Shown: in pieces, positions 1 to 8,900 of the stretch
Position numbering within the stretch: position 1 is the first letter of the stretch
How the letters are laid out: every line of letters starts with the position of its first letter
NCBI RefSeq assembly: GCF_012726265.1
Contig: NZ_JAASAG010000013.1
Coordinates: forward strand, 62,001 to 126,000
Length of the DNA: 64,000 nt
Direction of reading: 5' to 3'
From: Streptomyces sp. HNM0575
Lineage (GTDB): Bacteria; Actinomycetota; Actinomycetes; Streptomycetales; Streptomycetaceae
Translations under genes and position numbers: made by a program
Notes under the pieces: model-generated
What the model was told of the DNA's origin: nothing
What the model saw: the letters and a program-made list of their open reading frames with translations, nothing else
Databases searched by the model: none

Positions 1-1821
1 ACCCACGAGCCAGCCGAACGACCGCAGCACGGCCCGCCATTCGGCCGCCCACTCCTCCTGCTGCGCCGGATCCCTCGGCTCCGCCCTGCGCAGCGCGCGT
101 ACACCCGCGACGAGTGCGCCCGCCGCCATCGCCGCTCCGACCACCGTGACGAGCCCCGGTACGAGCCTTGCCTGGCTGCTGTATCCGCGGGAGATCACGA
201 ACGCGGCCACGAACACCGCGAGGAACACCGCCGGAACCACGACGCCCCAGATCCGCGGCGGCGTCGGCCCGCCCTCGCCCTCGTCGTCGTCCGGCAGGGC
301 GGAGGCCTCGTCGCCCGCCTCGGGGTCCTGGGCACGGGCGCGCCGGGCGCGGGCCTCACGGACCTTCTTCACCAGGGAGAAGACGGTCGGCACCACGAGA
401 ACGCCGAAGAGGATCAGCACCCAGGGCCGTACGACCCACTGGTCGAACGAGTAGAGATTGGCCGTCAGGAAGTAGTAGCGCTCCATCGGCAGGCTCAGCA
501 CGAAGCCGATCAGGAACGGCGCCCGTGGAATCCCGCACGCCTTCATCACCCAGCCCAAGGCCCCCAGCAGCAGCATGATCTGGAGCAGCGCGATCTGCTC
601 GGACTCCTGGAAGCCGGCGGTGAACAGGATGACCACGAGTCCCCCGGCCAGCACCGGGAACCGTACGAAGCTGAGCTTCGCCAGCGGCCTGCTCAGCAGG
701 AAGCAGGCGGCCGCCCCCAGGATGCTCGCGAGCGCGAACGACCAGATGATCGTGTAGACGATGTCCAGATCCTTGGTGATGATCCGCGGACCGGGCTCGA
801 TGTTGAAGGCGAGCAGCGCGCCCAGCAGCAGGGCCGCCGGCGCACCGCCCGGGATCCCGAAGAGCAGGGTGGGGATCAAGTCCCCTGCCTCGACCGAGTT
901 GTTGGCGCTCTCCGGGGCGATGATCCCCCGTGGATCGCCCTTCCCGAAGGTCTTCTTGGGCTCCTTGCGCGTGGTCGCACGCGCCTGCCCGTACGCCATC
1001 CATGTGCCCGCCGTGGCACCGAGACCGGGCAGCACGCCCGCCCACATCCCGACGAGCGCACCGCGCAGCACATGGCGCCAGTGGTGCACCACGTCGCGCA
1101 GTCCGGTGCGCCATCCGCTGCCCAGTCCCGAACCGGTGGCGACGCTGGAGCGGCTGCCGACGAGCGTGACGATCTCGGCGATGCCGAAGATGCCGAGGGC
1201 GACGGCGACGAGGTCCAGCCCCTCGGAGAGGAAGAGCGAGCCGAAGGTGAAGCGGTAGTCGGCCGCGGCCGGTGCCGCGCCTATGCCCCCGAGCAGCAGC
1301 CCGAACGCCCCCGCGAGCATGCCCTTGACCATGTTGCCCCGCGAGAGCACCGCGGTCAGCGAGACCCCGAGCAGGGTCAGCATGAACAGTTCCGGCGCGC
1401 CGAAGCTGAGCACCAGCGGACGCGCCACGGGTATCGACAGCGTCAGCCCCAGCGCACCCAGCAGCCCGCCGATCATCGACGACAGGAACGCCACGGACAG
1501 CGCCCGCGCGCCCTGCCCCTGCTTCGCCATCTGGTGCCCGTCGAGCATCAGCACGCTCGCGGACGCCGAACCGGGGATGCCCAGCAGTACGGACGCGATC
1601 GTGTCCGAGGTGTGCACGACCGCCACGGCGCCGATGATCAGCGCCAGCGCCTGGGTCGGGTCGAGCGCGAAGACGAACGGCAGCAGCATGGCGACCGCGC
1701 CGGTGCCGCCGAGCCCGGGGATCATGCCGATGACCAGGCCGGAGGCGACGCCCAGCAGCAGGAATATCAAGTTCGACAGGGCGAAGAGGTTGCCCAGCGC
1801 GCTGAACGCGGCTTCCAGCAT
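1..1821 (-). CDS. tctA: TctA-family tricarboxylate transporter permease, probable TctA-TctB fusion; 3' end outside window
   Basis: Large membrane subunit of a tripartite tricarboxylate transporter, which moves citrate-like acids captured by the TctC lipoprotein encoded upstream. The open frame starts at the ATG of 1821 (GAAAGG nine bases before it) and is still open at base 1, giving at least 607 residues. The two TctA glycine motifs are visible: GMIPGLGGTGAVAMLLP near residue 33 and GVLPGLGATAGTWMAYGQA near residue 268. Many hydrophobic segments follow. TctA proteins are usually about 500 residues; after residue 500 this one continues with a charged linker (DPEAGDEASALPDDDEGEGG) and two more hydrophobic stretches (VVVPAVFLAVFVAAFVI, VTVVGAAMAAGALVAGV). 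That resembles the small four-helix subunit TctB, and no separate tctB is seen. Family is clear; the fusion is inference because the end is missing. Confidence 0.9.
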   Translation of the reverse strand, partial: MLEAAFSALGNLFALSNLIFLLLGVASGLVIGMIPGLGGTGAVAMLLPFVFALDPTQALALIIGAVAVVHTSDTIASVLLGIPGSASASVLMLDGHQMAKQGQGARALSVAFLSSMIGGLLGALGLTLSIPVARPLVLSFGAPELFMLTLLGVSLTAVLSRGNMVKGMLAGAFGLLLGGIGAAPAAADYRFTFGSLFLSEGLDLVAVALGIFGIAEIVTLVGSRSSVATGSGLGSGWRTGLRDVVHHWRHVLRGALVGMWAGVLPGLGATAGTWMAYGQARATTRKEPKKTFGKGDPRGIIAPESANNSVEAGDLIPTLLFGIPGGAPAALLLGALLAFNIEPGPRIITKDLDIVYTIIWSFALASILGAAACFLLSRPLAKLSFVRFPVLAGGLVVILFTAGFQESEQIALLQIMLLLGALGWVMKACGIPRAPFLIGFVLSLPMERYYFLTANLYSFDQWVVRPWVLILFGVLVVPTVFSLVKKVREARARRARAQDPEAGDEASALPDDDEGEGGPTPPRIWGVVVPAVFLAVFVAAFVISRGYSSQARLVPGLVTVVGAAMAAGALVAGVRALRRAEPRDPAQQEEWAAEWRAVLRSFGWLVG

Positions 1822-2141
1822 CGATCAGACCTTTCGGTGTGCCGCTCCGGTTTCGCGAGTTCGCCGGACCGTCCGGCACGGGGCGCCGCGCCGGGCGCTC
1901 CGCACCGGATGTCCGGTGACGGATGACGGATGACGGATAGCAGGTGTCAGATGACGGACGACAGGCGTCGGATGACAGATGGCAGATGACAGATTTCGTC
2001 AAATGTCAGCCGTCACCCCGGCAAGCGCCCCCCCAACACCGGGCACCAGCACCACCACCGGGCCCAAGCACCGAGCCCAAGAACCCAACACCACCGGGCA
2101 CCAGGCACCGGGCCCAGGCCGCCCGACTTCAACCCCACCCA
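1822..2141. repeat. Gene-free spacer with two degenerate tandem-repeat tracts (tctC-tctA interval)
   Basis: Both flanking genes read leftward, so this lies inside the likely tctC-tctA transcript. About 1909-2006 is an imperfect run of 7-10 base units of the type GGATGAC/AGATGACAG/GTGTCAG. About 2037-2124 is a second run built on CACCGGGC/CACCACCGGG/GAGCCCAAG. No convincing coding frame is present. The first tract shares its alphabet (ATGACAG, CCGGTGAC) with tracts at 24187-24325 and 40503-40548. Confidence 0.7.
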
Positions 2142-3275
2142 TCAGGTGCCGCCGAGCTTTTCGCCGTACTCGCGCTCGAGCATCTCGAGGGCGTACTTGC
2201 GGGCGTCCGGGTCGATCTCGAACGCCTTCTGGATCTGCTTCTCCGCGTTCTCGCCGGAGTAGAGGGGATAGCCGCCCAGCACTTCGCCGCTCTTCTTGGC
2301 GAACTTCTCGTCCTTCTTGAGCTTTTCGACCGAGTCCCAGTAGGCCTGCACGATCGAGTCCGGGGTGTCCTCGTTGGCCCACAGACCCTTCTGGTAGGTG
2401 CAGCCGGGCACGAGGAACGCCTTGTAGGAGTCGTAGGCACGGCCCGAGGGCTTCTTGCCGTACATCTCCTTGTAGAACTCCTCGACGGTCGGCAGCTCCG
2501 GCGCGTTCGGATCCCGCACGACCTTCCCGTCCTTGAGGACGCCGAAGGACATCAGCGGCACCGCCTTGCCCTTCTTGACCAGGGGCTCCACCTGGGACTT
2601 GTACGCGGAGGTCGTCTGGTAGTCGATGTCGACCTCGCCGCGCTGGTACGCGAGCATCGCCGTCTCACGGCCCTCGAAGCCGAACGTCGCGTCGACAGGC
2701 TTCTTCAGCACGTCCATCGCCTGAAGCATCGTCATGTCGAGACCGGTGGCGCTGATGCCACCGTACTTGAGCTTCTTCTTCGACTTGGCCAGGTCCTTCG
2801 CGCTCTTGATCCCCGTCTTGGGCGAGGTGTAGATGACACCGCCGGAGCCGTTCATGATCAGCGGCCGCATCTTGGAGAAGTCGAACTCCACCTCGGGACG
2901 CTTCAGCAGCGCCTGGAAGTACGTGGTCCCGGAGGTGACGAGGACCTGCTTGCCGTCCGTCCCGCCCGAGCGTACGAACTCGTTGGACCCGGTGATGCTC
3001 TCCCCGCCCGGCTTGTTCTCCGGCAGGAACGTCGGGCCGCCCGCGACGTGCTTCTTCAGGTACGGCTCCAGGAAGCGCGCCCAGGTGTCCGTCCCGCCTC
3101 CCTCGTCGTAGGGGATCACCATCTCGACGCGCGACGGGATCTTCGCGCCCGCGTCGGTCTTGCCGTCGTCCCCGACGCCCTGGGGATTGCCACAGGCGGC
3201 GAGTCCGAGACTGACGGCGGCGATCGCTCCGGCTGTCCGTATCCGGGCCATCGGTTTGCGGCGGTTGCGGCTCAT
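2142..3275 (-). CDS. tctC: TctC-type tricarboxylate-binding lipoprotein
   Basis: Extracytoplasmic solute receptor of the tripartite tricarboxylate (TTT) transporter, 377 residues. The start at 3275 is chosen for the GGAGGA six bases upstream and because the protein then opens with a lipoprotein signal: basic MSRNRRKPMARIR, a hydrophobic stretch, and a lipobox LAAC with the acylated cysteine near residue 28. A longer frame to 3476 has only low-complexity sequence in front. The body carries the Bug/TctC pattern (VEMVIPYDEGGGTDTWARF, FLPENKPGGESITGSNEF, ATGLDMTM). It precedes tctA in the same direction, with the PrpF gene upstream. The substrate cannot be read from sequence; citrate, tricarballylate or aconitate are natural candidates given the neighbour. 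Confidence 0.9.
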   Translation of the reverse strand: MSRNRRKPMARIRTAGAIAAVSLGLAACGNPQGVGDDGKTDAGAKIPSRVEMVIPYDEGGGTDTWARFLEPYLKKHVAGGPTFLPENKPGGESITGSNEFVRSGGTDGKQVLVTSGTTYFQALLKRPEVEFDFSKMRPLIMNGSGGVIYTSPKTGIKSAKDLAKSKKKLKYGGISATGLDMTMLQAMDVLKKPVDATFGFEGRETAMLAYQRGEVDIDYQTTSAYKSQVEPLVKKGKAVPLMSFGVLKDGKVVRDPNAPELPTVEEFYKEMYGKKPSGRAYDSYKAFLVPGCTYQKGLWANEDTPDSIVQAYWDSVEKLKKDEKFAKKSGEVLGGYPLYSGENAEKQIQKAFEIDPDARKYALEMLEREYGEKLGGT

Positions 3276-3579
3276 CGCCGGTCCTCCTTCGAGCTTGTTC
3301 GAGCTTGAACGGCTGGCGGGTTGCGATCGGCACGGCCTGTGGCGGGGGGTTCGCCGGTCTTGTGAACTGATGCGGCTGTCGGGGCTGTTCGGGCTGTGGG
3401 TCCCGTTCGGGTCCGGGCCCTGGAGTCCGGTCATCGAGTACGGGTCATTGAGTTCGGGCCCTGGAGTACGGGGCATGGAGTACGGGCTGCCGGGCCCCGG
3501 CCGCCGGGTCCGGACCGCCGGGCCCGCCCGGGCTGCCTCGTCCGGCCGGGGCTCCGGACCGGGTCGTCCTCTCGGTTCG
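3276..3579. repeat. Gene-free spacer with GAGTACGGG-type degenerate repeats (prpF-tctC interval)
   Basis: No coding frame is supported. About 3365-3500 is a run of related 8-12 base units (TCGGGCTGT, GTTCGGGTCC, TCGAGTACGGG, TGGAGTACGGGG). It adds to the repeat-filled spacers in the other minus-strand operons of this window. Confidence 0.55.
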
Positions 3580-4740
3580 CTACGCGGGCACGGCGCCGAC
3601 CTTCGAGTCGGGTACGACGACCTCCCCGGCCATCAGCCGCCGCGCCGTGCGGTAGCCGGAGACGACGGGGACCGACCACCCGTCCCCGTCCCGCTCCACC
3701 TGCGCCGTCATCGGCAGCACGCCCGAGGGGTGAGCTATGCGGATCTCGCCCGCCGACGGCTCCGTACCGGCGACCCCCGAGACGACCGTCCCGGGGATCA
3801 CCGCGGCGACGGCCGTGCAGATGGCGCCGCTCAGCGCGTACGAGCGGTGCAGCCGGCCCATCGACATCATCGAGGCCCGCAGTGTCTGGCCGTTGCGATG
3901 CTGCACCATGCCGTCGGCCAGCGGATAGTCGCGCGGAGCACCGACCATGGCGAGCTTGGGCACCGAGGGGGTGCGCGCCGTCGCATCCTCGGGGGAGGAC
4001 GCGGTGCCGATGTGCACTCCCGCCGAGGCCCGTATGAGTTCGAGCCGGGCGAGGAGCGCGGGGTCCGAGTCGATCTCGTCGGGGAGTTCGTTGCCGGTCA
4101 GGCCGAGTGACTCCCACCTGACGAAGAGCAGCGGGTTCGCGGCGTCGACGACGGACATCTCGACCGCGCCCAGCCCGGGGACCTCCACCTCGTCGACCAG
4201 CCGCCCCGTGGGCAGCAGTTCGCCGGTGACGGCGCCGCCCGGTTGCAGGTAGTCGAGCCGGATGCTCGCCCCCGTGCCGGGGACCCCGGGGATGGCGAAG
4301 TCGCCGGCCGGGTCGTACCGGCCGCCGCGGGTGGGCACGTGCGCGGCGACGGTCTTGCCGGTGTTCAGGTTCAGGAACCTCACCCGCGTCACGGGGTCGG
4401 TCGCCTGCACCAGCCCCTCCTCGACGGCGAAGACGCCCACGGCGGCGGACATGTTGCCGCAGGTGCCCGTGCGGTCCACGAGCGGATGGTCGATCGAGAC
4501 CTGCCCGAACTCGTATGTCACGTCGACGCCGAGGTGGCTGCCGTCCGCGATGATCGCCGTCTTGCTGGTCGCGGAGGTGGCGCCGCCCAGGCCGTCGACC
4601 TGCCTGCGGTACGGGTCGGGGCTGCCGTACGCGGCCAGGATGAACCGGTCCCGCAGTCCGGGATCGGAGGGGAGGTCGGCCTCGTGGAAGAAGAGTCCCC
4701 GGCTGGTCCCGCCCCGCATCAGTACCGCCGGTACCTGCAT
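3580..4740 (-). CDS. PrpF-family isomerase (DUF453; aconitate/oxalomesaconate-type double-bond isomerase)
   Basis: A 386-residue protein with the PrpF pattern: N-terminal LMRGGTSRGLFF and the cysteine motif DRTGTCGNMSAA of the diaminopimelate-epimerase-like two-lobed fold. Family members move double bonds in unsaturated tricarboxylates (methylaconitate with AcnD, 4-oxalomesaconate, aconitate). The start at 4740 has GGGAGG about eleven bases upstream; in-frame ATGs further up (4803, 4776) give a non-conserved tail inside the shared promoter region. It is the first gene of a leftward set with tctC and tctA, which suggests uptake and isomerisation of the same tricarboxylate. The exact substrate is unknown. 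Confidence 0.88.
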   Translation of the reverse strand: MQVPAVLMRGGTSRGLFFHEADLPSDPGLRDRFILAAYGSPDPYRRQVDGLGGATSATSKTAIIADGSHLGVDVTYEFGQVSIDHPLVDRTGTCGNMSAAVGVFAVEEGLVQATDPVTRVRFLNLNTGKTVAAHVPTRGGRYDPAGDFAIPGVPGTGASIRLDYLQPGGAVTGELLPTGRLVDEVEVPGLGAVEMSVVDAANPLLFVRWESLGLTGNELPDEIDSDPALLARLELIRASAGVHIGTASSPEDATARTPSVPKLAMVGAPRDYPLADGMVQHRNGQTLRASMMSMGRLHRSYALSGAICTAVAAVIPGTVVSGVAGTEPSAGEIRIAHPSGVLPMTAQVERDGDGWSVPVVSGYRTARRLMAGEVVVPDSKVGAVPA

Positions 4741-4763
4741 CGTCCGCCCGCCTCCCACTCGCC

Positions 4764-4780
4764 ATGCAAGTTGCATGCAA
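4764..4780. promoter_or_regulatory. Nested palindromes in the prpF/lysR divergent promoter
   Basis: ATGCAA-G-TTGCAT (4764-4776) is a perfect 6-1-6 dyad and overlaps TTGCATGCAA (4771-4780), a perfect ten-base palindrome. The pair lies 24-40 bases upstream of the prpF start, where a regulator of the tct/prpF operon would bind. Role is inference. Confidence 0.5.
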
Positions 4781-4852
4781 TCTGTACGCCAAGTGGGCCA
4801 CACCCTGCTACAGGTGGGGCCTGAACGCCATCTCCCATCTCTCCACGCAGGG

Positions 4853-4881
4853 TTAAGTTCTGCTTAAGGCACTGCTAGATT
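4853..4881 (+). promoter_or_regulatory. LysR-type T-N11-A box overlapping a leaderless lysR promoter
   Basis: TTAAG-TTCTG-CTTAA (4853-4867) is a perfect 5-5-5 inverted repeat containing T-N11-A, the standard LysR-family box. Its left end, TTAAGT, is also a possible -35, 17 bases from a TAGATT -10 at 4876-4881. The GTG start at 4888 follows the -10 by six bases, so the mRNA is probably leaderless and the gene autoregulated. Confidence 0.6.
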
Positions 4882-4887
4882 CCGCGT

Positions 4888-5856
4888 GTGCACGTGGACA
4901 TAGGCAGGTCGAGACTGCTGGCCGCGGTCGCCCGGTACGGATCGATGACCGCCGCCGCGGACCGCCTCGCGTACACGCCCTCCGCGGTCTCGCAGCAGAT
5001 CCGCAAGCTGGAGGGCGAGTTGGGGCTACAGGTCCTCGACCGCCACGCGAAAGGCGTCGACCTCACGGACGCGGGGCGCGCCGTCGTCGAGCACGTCGCC
5101 GGTATGGAGCGTGAACTGGCAGCGCTGGAAGAGCAGTTGGAGCACATCCGCGGTGCGCGCGCCGGCACCCTGCGGCTCGGCACCTTCCCCACCTTCGGCG
5201 CCTCGCTGCTGCCCTTCGCGATCACCAGCTTCACCGCGCGGCACCCGGGGGTCTCCCTCACGGTGCGCAGCGCACGCCTCGCCGGGCTGCTGGAACTGCT
5301 GCACACCCGCGAGATCGAGATGGCCGTCCTCTGGGACTACGAGTGGTCCCGCCTCGACGAACGGGGCCTGAGCATCCAGCAGTTGCTCCTGGACCCGACG
5401 CGGCTGGTCGTCTCCGCCGGGCACCGCCTGGCGGGCCGTACCGGCACCGGCTTCGGCGAACTCGCGCGGGAGCGCTGGATCACCAGGGCCGACCGCCACC
5501 CCGTCGTGGACGTGCTGCTGCGCACCTGCCAGGCCGCCGGCTTCGAACCGGCGGTCGCCTTCGAGGCGCACGACTACCAGGAGGCGCAGGCGATGGTGGC
5601 CGCCGGTCTAGGTGTCGCGCTGGTGCCGCAACTCGCCCTGAGCGGCGTGCGCGAGGACGTGCGCGTGCTGGACCTCGGCGGCCAGGCCCCCGTGCGGCGC
5701 ATCATGCTCGCGCACTCGGCGGACCGCGCGCCGTCGCCGGTCGGTACGGCGATGGCGAAGATCCTGCGGGAGGTCGTACGGGAGGGCGCCGGCTCCGCGA
5801 CCCCTCGGCGGGCCGACGGCCGGAAGCGAAGGGACGATTCGCCGCCTCCGCACTAA
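4888..5856 (+). CDS. LysR-family transcriptional regulator
   Basis: A 322-residue regulator with an N-terminal winged helix-turn-helix (about 1-60: LLAAVARYGSMTAAADRLAYTPSAVSQQIRKLE) and a periplasmic-binding-fold effector domain (about 90-290) starting at GTLRLGTFPTFGASLLP. It is divergent to the prpF-tctC-tctA set with 147 bases between starts, the classic position of a LysR activator of the neighbouring operon. No ribosome site precedes the GTG; a TAGATT hexamer six bases upstream suggests a leaderless start. The C-terminus is a short charged tail (about residues 300-322) lacking conservation cues. The likely inducer is a tricarboxylate, by context only. Confidence 0.93.
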   Translation: MHVDIGRSRLLAAVARYGSMTAAADRLAYTPSAVSQQIRKLEGELGLQVLDRHAKGVDLTDAGRAVVEHVAGMERELAALEEQLEHIRGARAGTLRLGTFPTFGASLLPFAITSFTARHPGVSLTVRSARLAGLLELLHTREIEMAVLWDYEWSRLDERGLSIQQLLLDPTRLVVSAGHRLAGRTGTGFGELARERWITRADRHPVVDVLLRTCQAAGFEPAVAFEAHDYQEAQAMVAAGLGVALVPQLALSGVREDVRVLDLGGQAPVRRIMLAHSADRAPSPVGTAMAKILREVVREGAGSATPRRADGRKRRDDSPPPH

Positions 5857-5901
5857 ACTGCCGCGCGGCGAGCGGGCTGCCGACGGGGCGAGGGGGCGGA
5901 T

Positions 5902-8900
5902 GTGGCCGGTTCTGCGAGCGTGACGGGGGAACTCCGGGCGGTACTGCGGCGGTTACGGTCGAGCGGGACCGCCGTCTGGTCGGCCGCGTGCCTGGCGGCA
6001 TGGACCGTGTTCGTGCCACTGCTGGGGCCGTGGCTGGCCCTGGCCGGGCTGCTGATCCCCTTCTTCGCGTTCTTCCCGTTTCCTCCGTTCGCGGCGCTGT
6101 GGCGGATGCGCAGAGCCCGCTTCACCGCGAGGTGGTCGTGGCGGGGGCTGCTGCGCGTGCAGACGCTCGCGCTGCCGGTGGCGATGCTGGCGCTCTGCGC
6201 CGGCCTGCTCACGGTGGTCCCGCACGACAGGGCGATCTTCCGGGCCGTGCTCGCGCTGCCCCTGATCGTCGTCGTGTTCGCCGTGTCCGGCGCGGTCGAG
6301 ATCCGTCCCGTGGCCCGTTCCGGCGGTCAAGTGACGGGCGACAGCGACCACTTGGAGGAACCCCACGATCAAGTGGCGGGCGCTGGTGACCACTCGGAGA
6401 GTTCCGGCGGTCAAGCGGCCGGGACCGGCGGCCACTTGCCCGGCTCCGGCAGCCACTTGGACGGCTCCGGCAGCCACTTGCCCGGCTCCGGCGGCCACGA
6501 GGAGACGATCACCGGGCTGCCCGCGGCACCGTCCATGTCGTCCCTCGTCGTCAAGGCGCTGCTCACCGCCGCGCTGTCGGGGGCGTACGCCTGGGCGATC
6601 CGTACGGCCTTACGGCTGATGCTCACGGGAGACCGGCGTCCCATCTCGCCAGAGGCCGAGAGGGCCGCGCGGTGGGCCGACGCGCAGGTCGCCTCAAGCC
6701 TGTTCGGGCCGACGTACGACCGGCAGTGGTACTGGGCGGTCCTGGTCGGCGCGGCGGCTCTGCTCGCCGTCGGCTGCGCCCTCCTGCTGCGGAACTCGCT
6801 GCTGCGGGCCGCCGCGAAGACGGACCCCTTCGACGGCGGCGCCGGTGCGGACGAGGGGCCCGCCGAGTCCACGAGCAAGGTGTTCCTCAGCTACTCCCGC
6901 AAGGACACCGAGTTCGCGCGCAGGCTGTGTGACCGCCTGGAGGAGCGGCTGGGCGAACTGTGGGTGGACTGGCAGGCGATCAGCCCGTCCGAGGAGTGGC
7001 GGGAGTCCATATCCCGTGCCGTCCGCACCTCCGACGCGTTCGTCGTGCTGCTGAGCAGGGAGGCCCTGGCGTCCACGTACTGCTGGGACGAGGTCCGGCA
7101 GGCCATCGAGCTGCGCAAGCGGATCCTTCCCGTGGTGATCGACCCGGCGCTGGAGCGCGGCAGCACCAGCGGTGTGATGCGGGAACGCGGGTGGAGCGAG
7201 CTGACGGCGTACCAGAACCTGTCGCTGGTGGAGCCCGACGAGGACGAACTCGCCCAGGGCGTCGAGGACATCGCCGCCTTCGTGCACCAGCATCACCGGT
7301 GGGCGGCCTTCCACTCACGGCTGGCCGTGCTCGCCCACCAGTGGTGGGAGGGCGGCCGCAGTGACGGGCTGCTGCTGCGGGCCGACGAGCTGTCCGTCGC
7401 CGAGGCGTGGCGGCGGCACACCCCGGACGAGGACGACTTCCGCGCCGGGCTCACCGAGAGGCAGCGGCACTATCTGGAGGCCAGCCGCACCTCCGTACGG
7501 CGGCGGGCGCTCCGCGTCCGCTCCGCGCTGGCCGCGGGCACGGCGGTGGTCGTCCTCCTGTCGGGGCTCGTCGCCGCGGGGCAGGCCGGTGCGGAGGACC
7601 AGTACCGGGCGGCGCTCTCCCGCAAGCTGGCCGCCCTCTCCGGCGACGTGGCGGACACCGATCCGGAGAAGGCCGTCCAGTACGCGCTGGCCGCGCGCGG
7701 ACAGGCGGACACCGCCGAGGCGAGGAACGCCGTCGCGGAGCAGCTGGACGAGTTCGACTCGGTGCGCACCGTCGTCGCCCCGCGCGGCGCCACCGTGGAG
7801 CAGCTGGCGCTCAGCCGCAAGGGAGACGTCCTCCTCATCGACCGGGACACGAGCACGGAGGTGTGGGACGTGAAGCGGGCACGCAGCCGGGGACTGCTGC
7901 CGGGCAGCCTGCTCTACTCGCAGGACGGCCCCCGTTCCCTGTCGGCCGACGGCCGGACCATGGCGGTGCTGTCGGTGGACGGCGCGCAGGTCGATCTGGT
8001 CGACACGCGGACGCTTCAGGTCAAGGACAGCTTCACGGCGGCGGAAGGGGGCGTGGGCGGGCGGTTCGTATGGGGAGCCTTGAGTGCGGACGGCAGGCAT
8101 CTGCTGGCCGGCTCGCTCCCCAGCTCCCCGGACGAGCCCTCCGACGTGGTGTGGGACGTACGCCGCCATCGCTCCCTCGGAACCCTCGACTGCCTGGCCA
8201 CCCTGGCGCCCTCGGGGCGCAGAGTCCTGTGCGAGGACGACGACCGGCCCGAACTCAAGGACGTCGCGGACCTGGAGGACCCCGACTCCGAGCAGCACAC
8301 CCGCGCATTCGACGCCAAGGACAGCAGCTTCGTGGCCTTCACCGCCGACGACGGAATGCTGTTCAACGTCTCGGGCGAGACCCGTCTCTACGGGCCGGGA
8401 GGCGAGCACCCGGAGGTGCCGGTGCCCGGCAAGGCCGTGGTCTCCCGCGAGGGCGGCGGCCCCGCCGTGCTCGACGGACGCTATGCGGTCTTCGCCCACG
8501 CCGGTGAGAAGCCGTTCGAGCTCTGGGACCTGCCGGACCACCGGCGCATCAAGTCCGCCGACAGCGTCGAGGAGGCGATCGGGGCGGGCAAGGGCCGGAA
8601 GGCGCCGGAGTTCGACCGCGCCGAGTCGGACGCCGAAGCGGACACGCCGCACGGATCGCTCGTAGCGACGGCGGCGGCCGACGGCTCGGTCGTGCTGTGG
8701 AACAAGGGCGGCTCGGGAGGTGTCAGCAAGCACCTGCCGGTCCCCGGGCAGAAGGGCCAGTACGCGATCAGCCCGGACGCACGCACCGTGGCCTCGGCCA
8801 CCAGCCGCGGCGTGAGCACCTGGGACACCCGAACCGGCCGCCGCACGGGGAAGTTCGAGGTCTCGGGCATCAAGGGCGCGCTCGCCCTCGACCGGCACGG

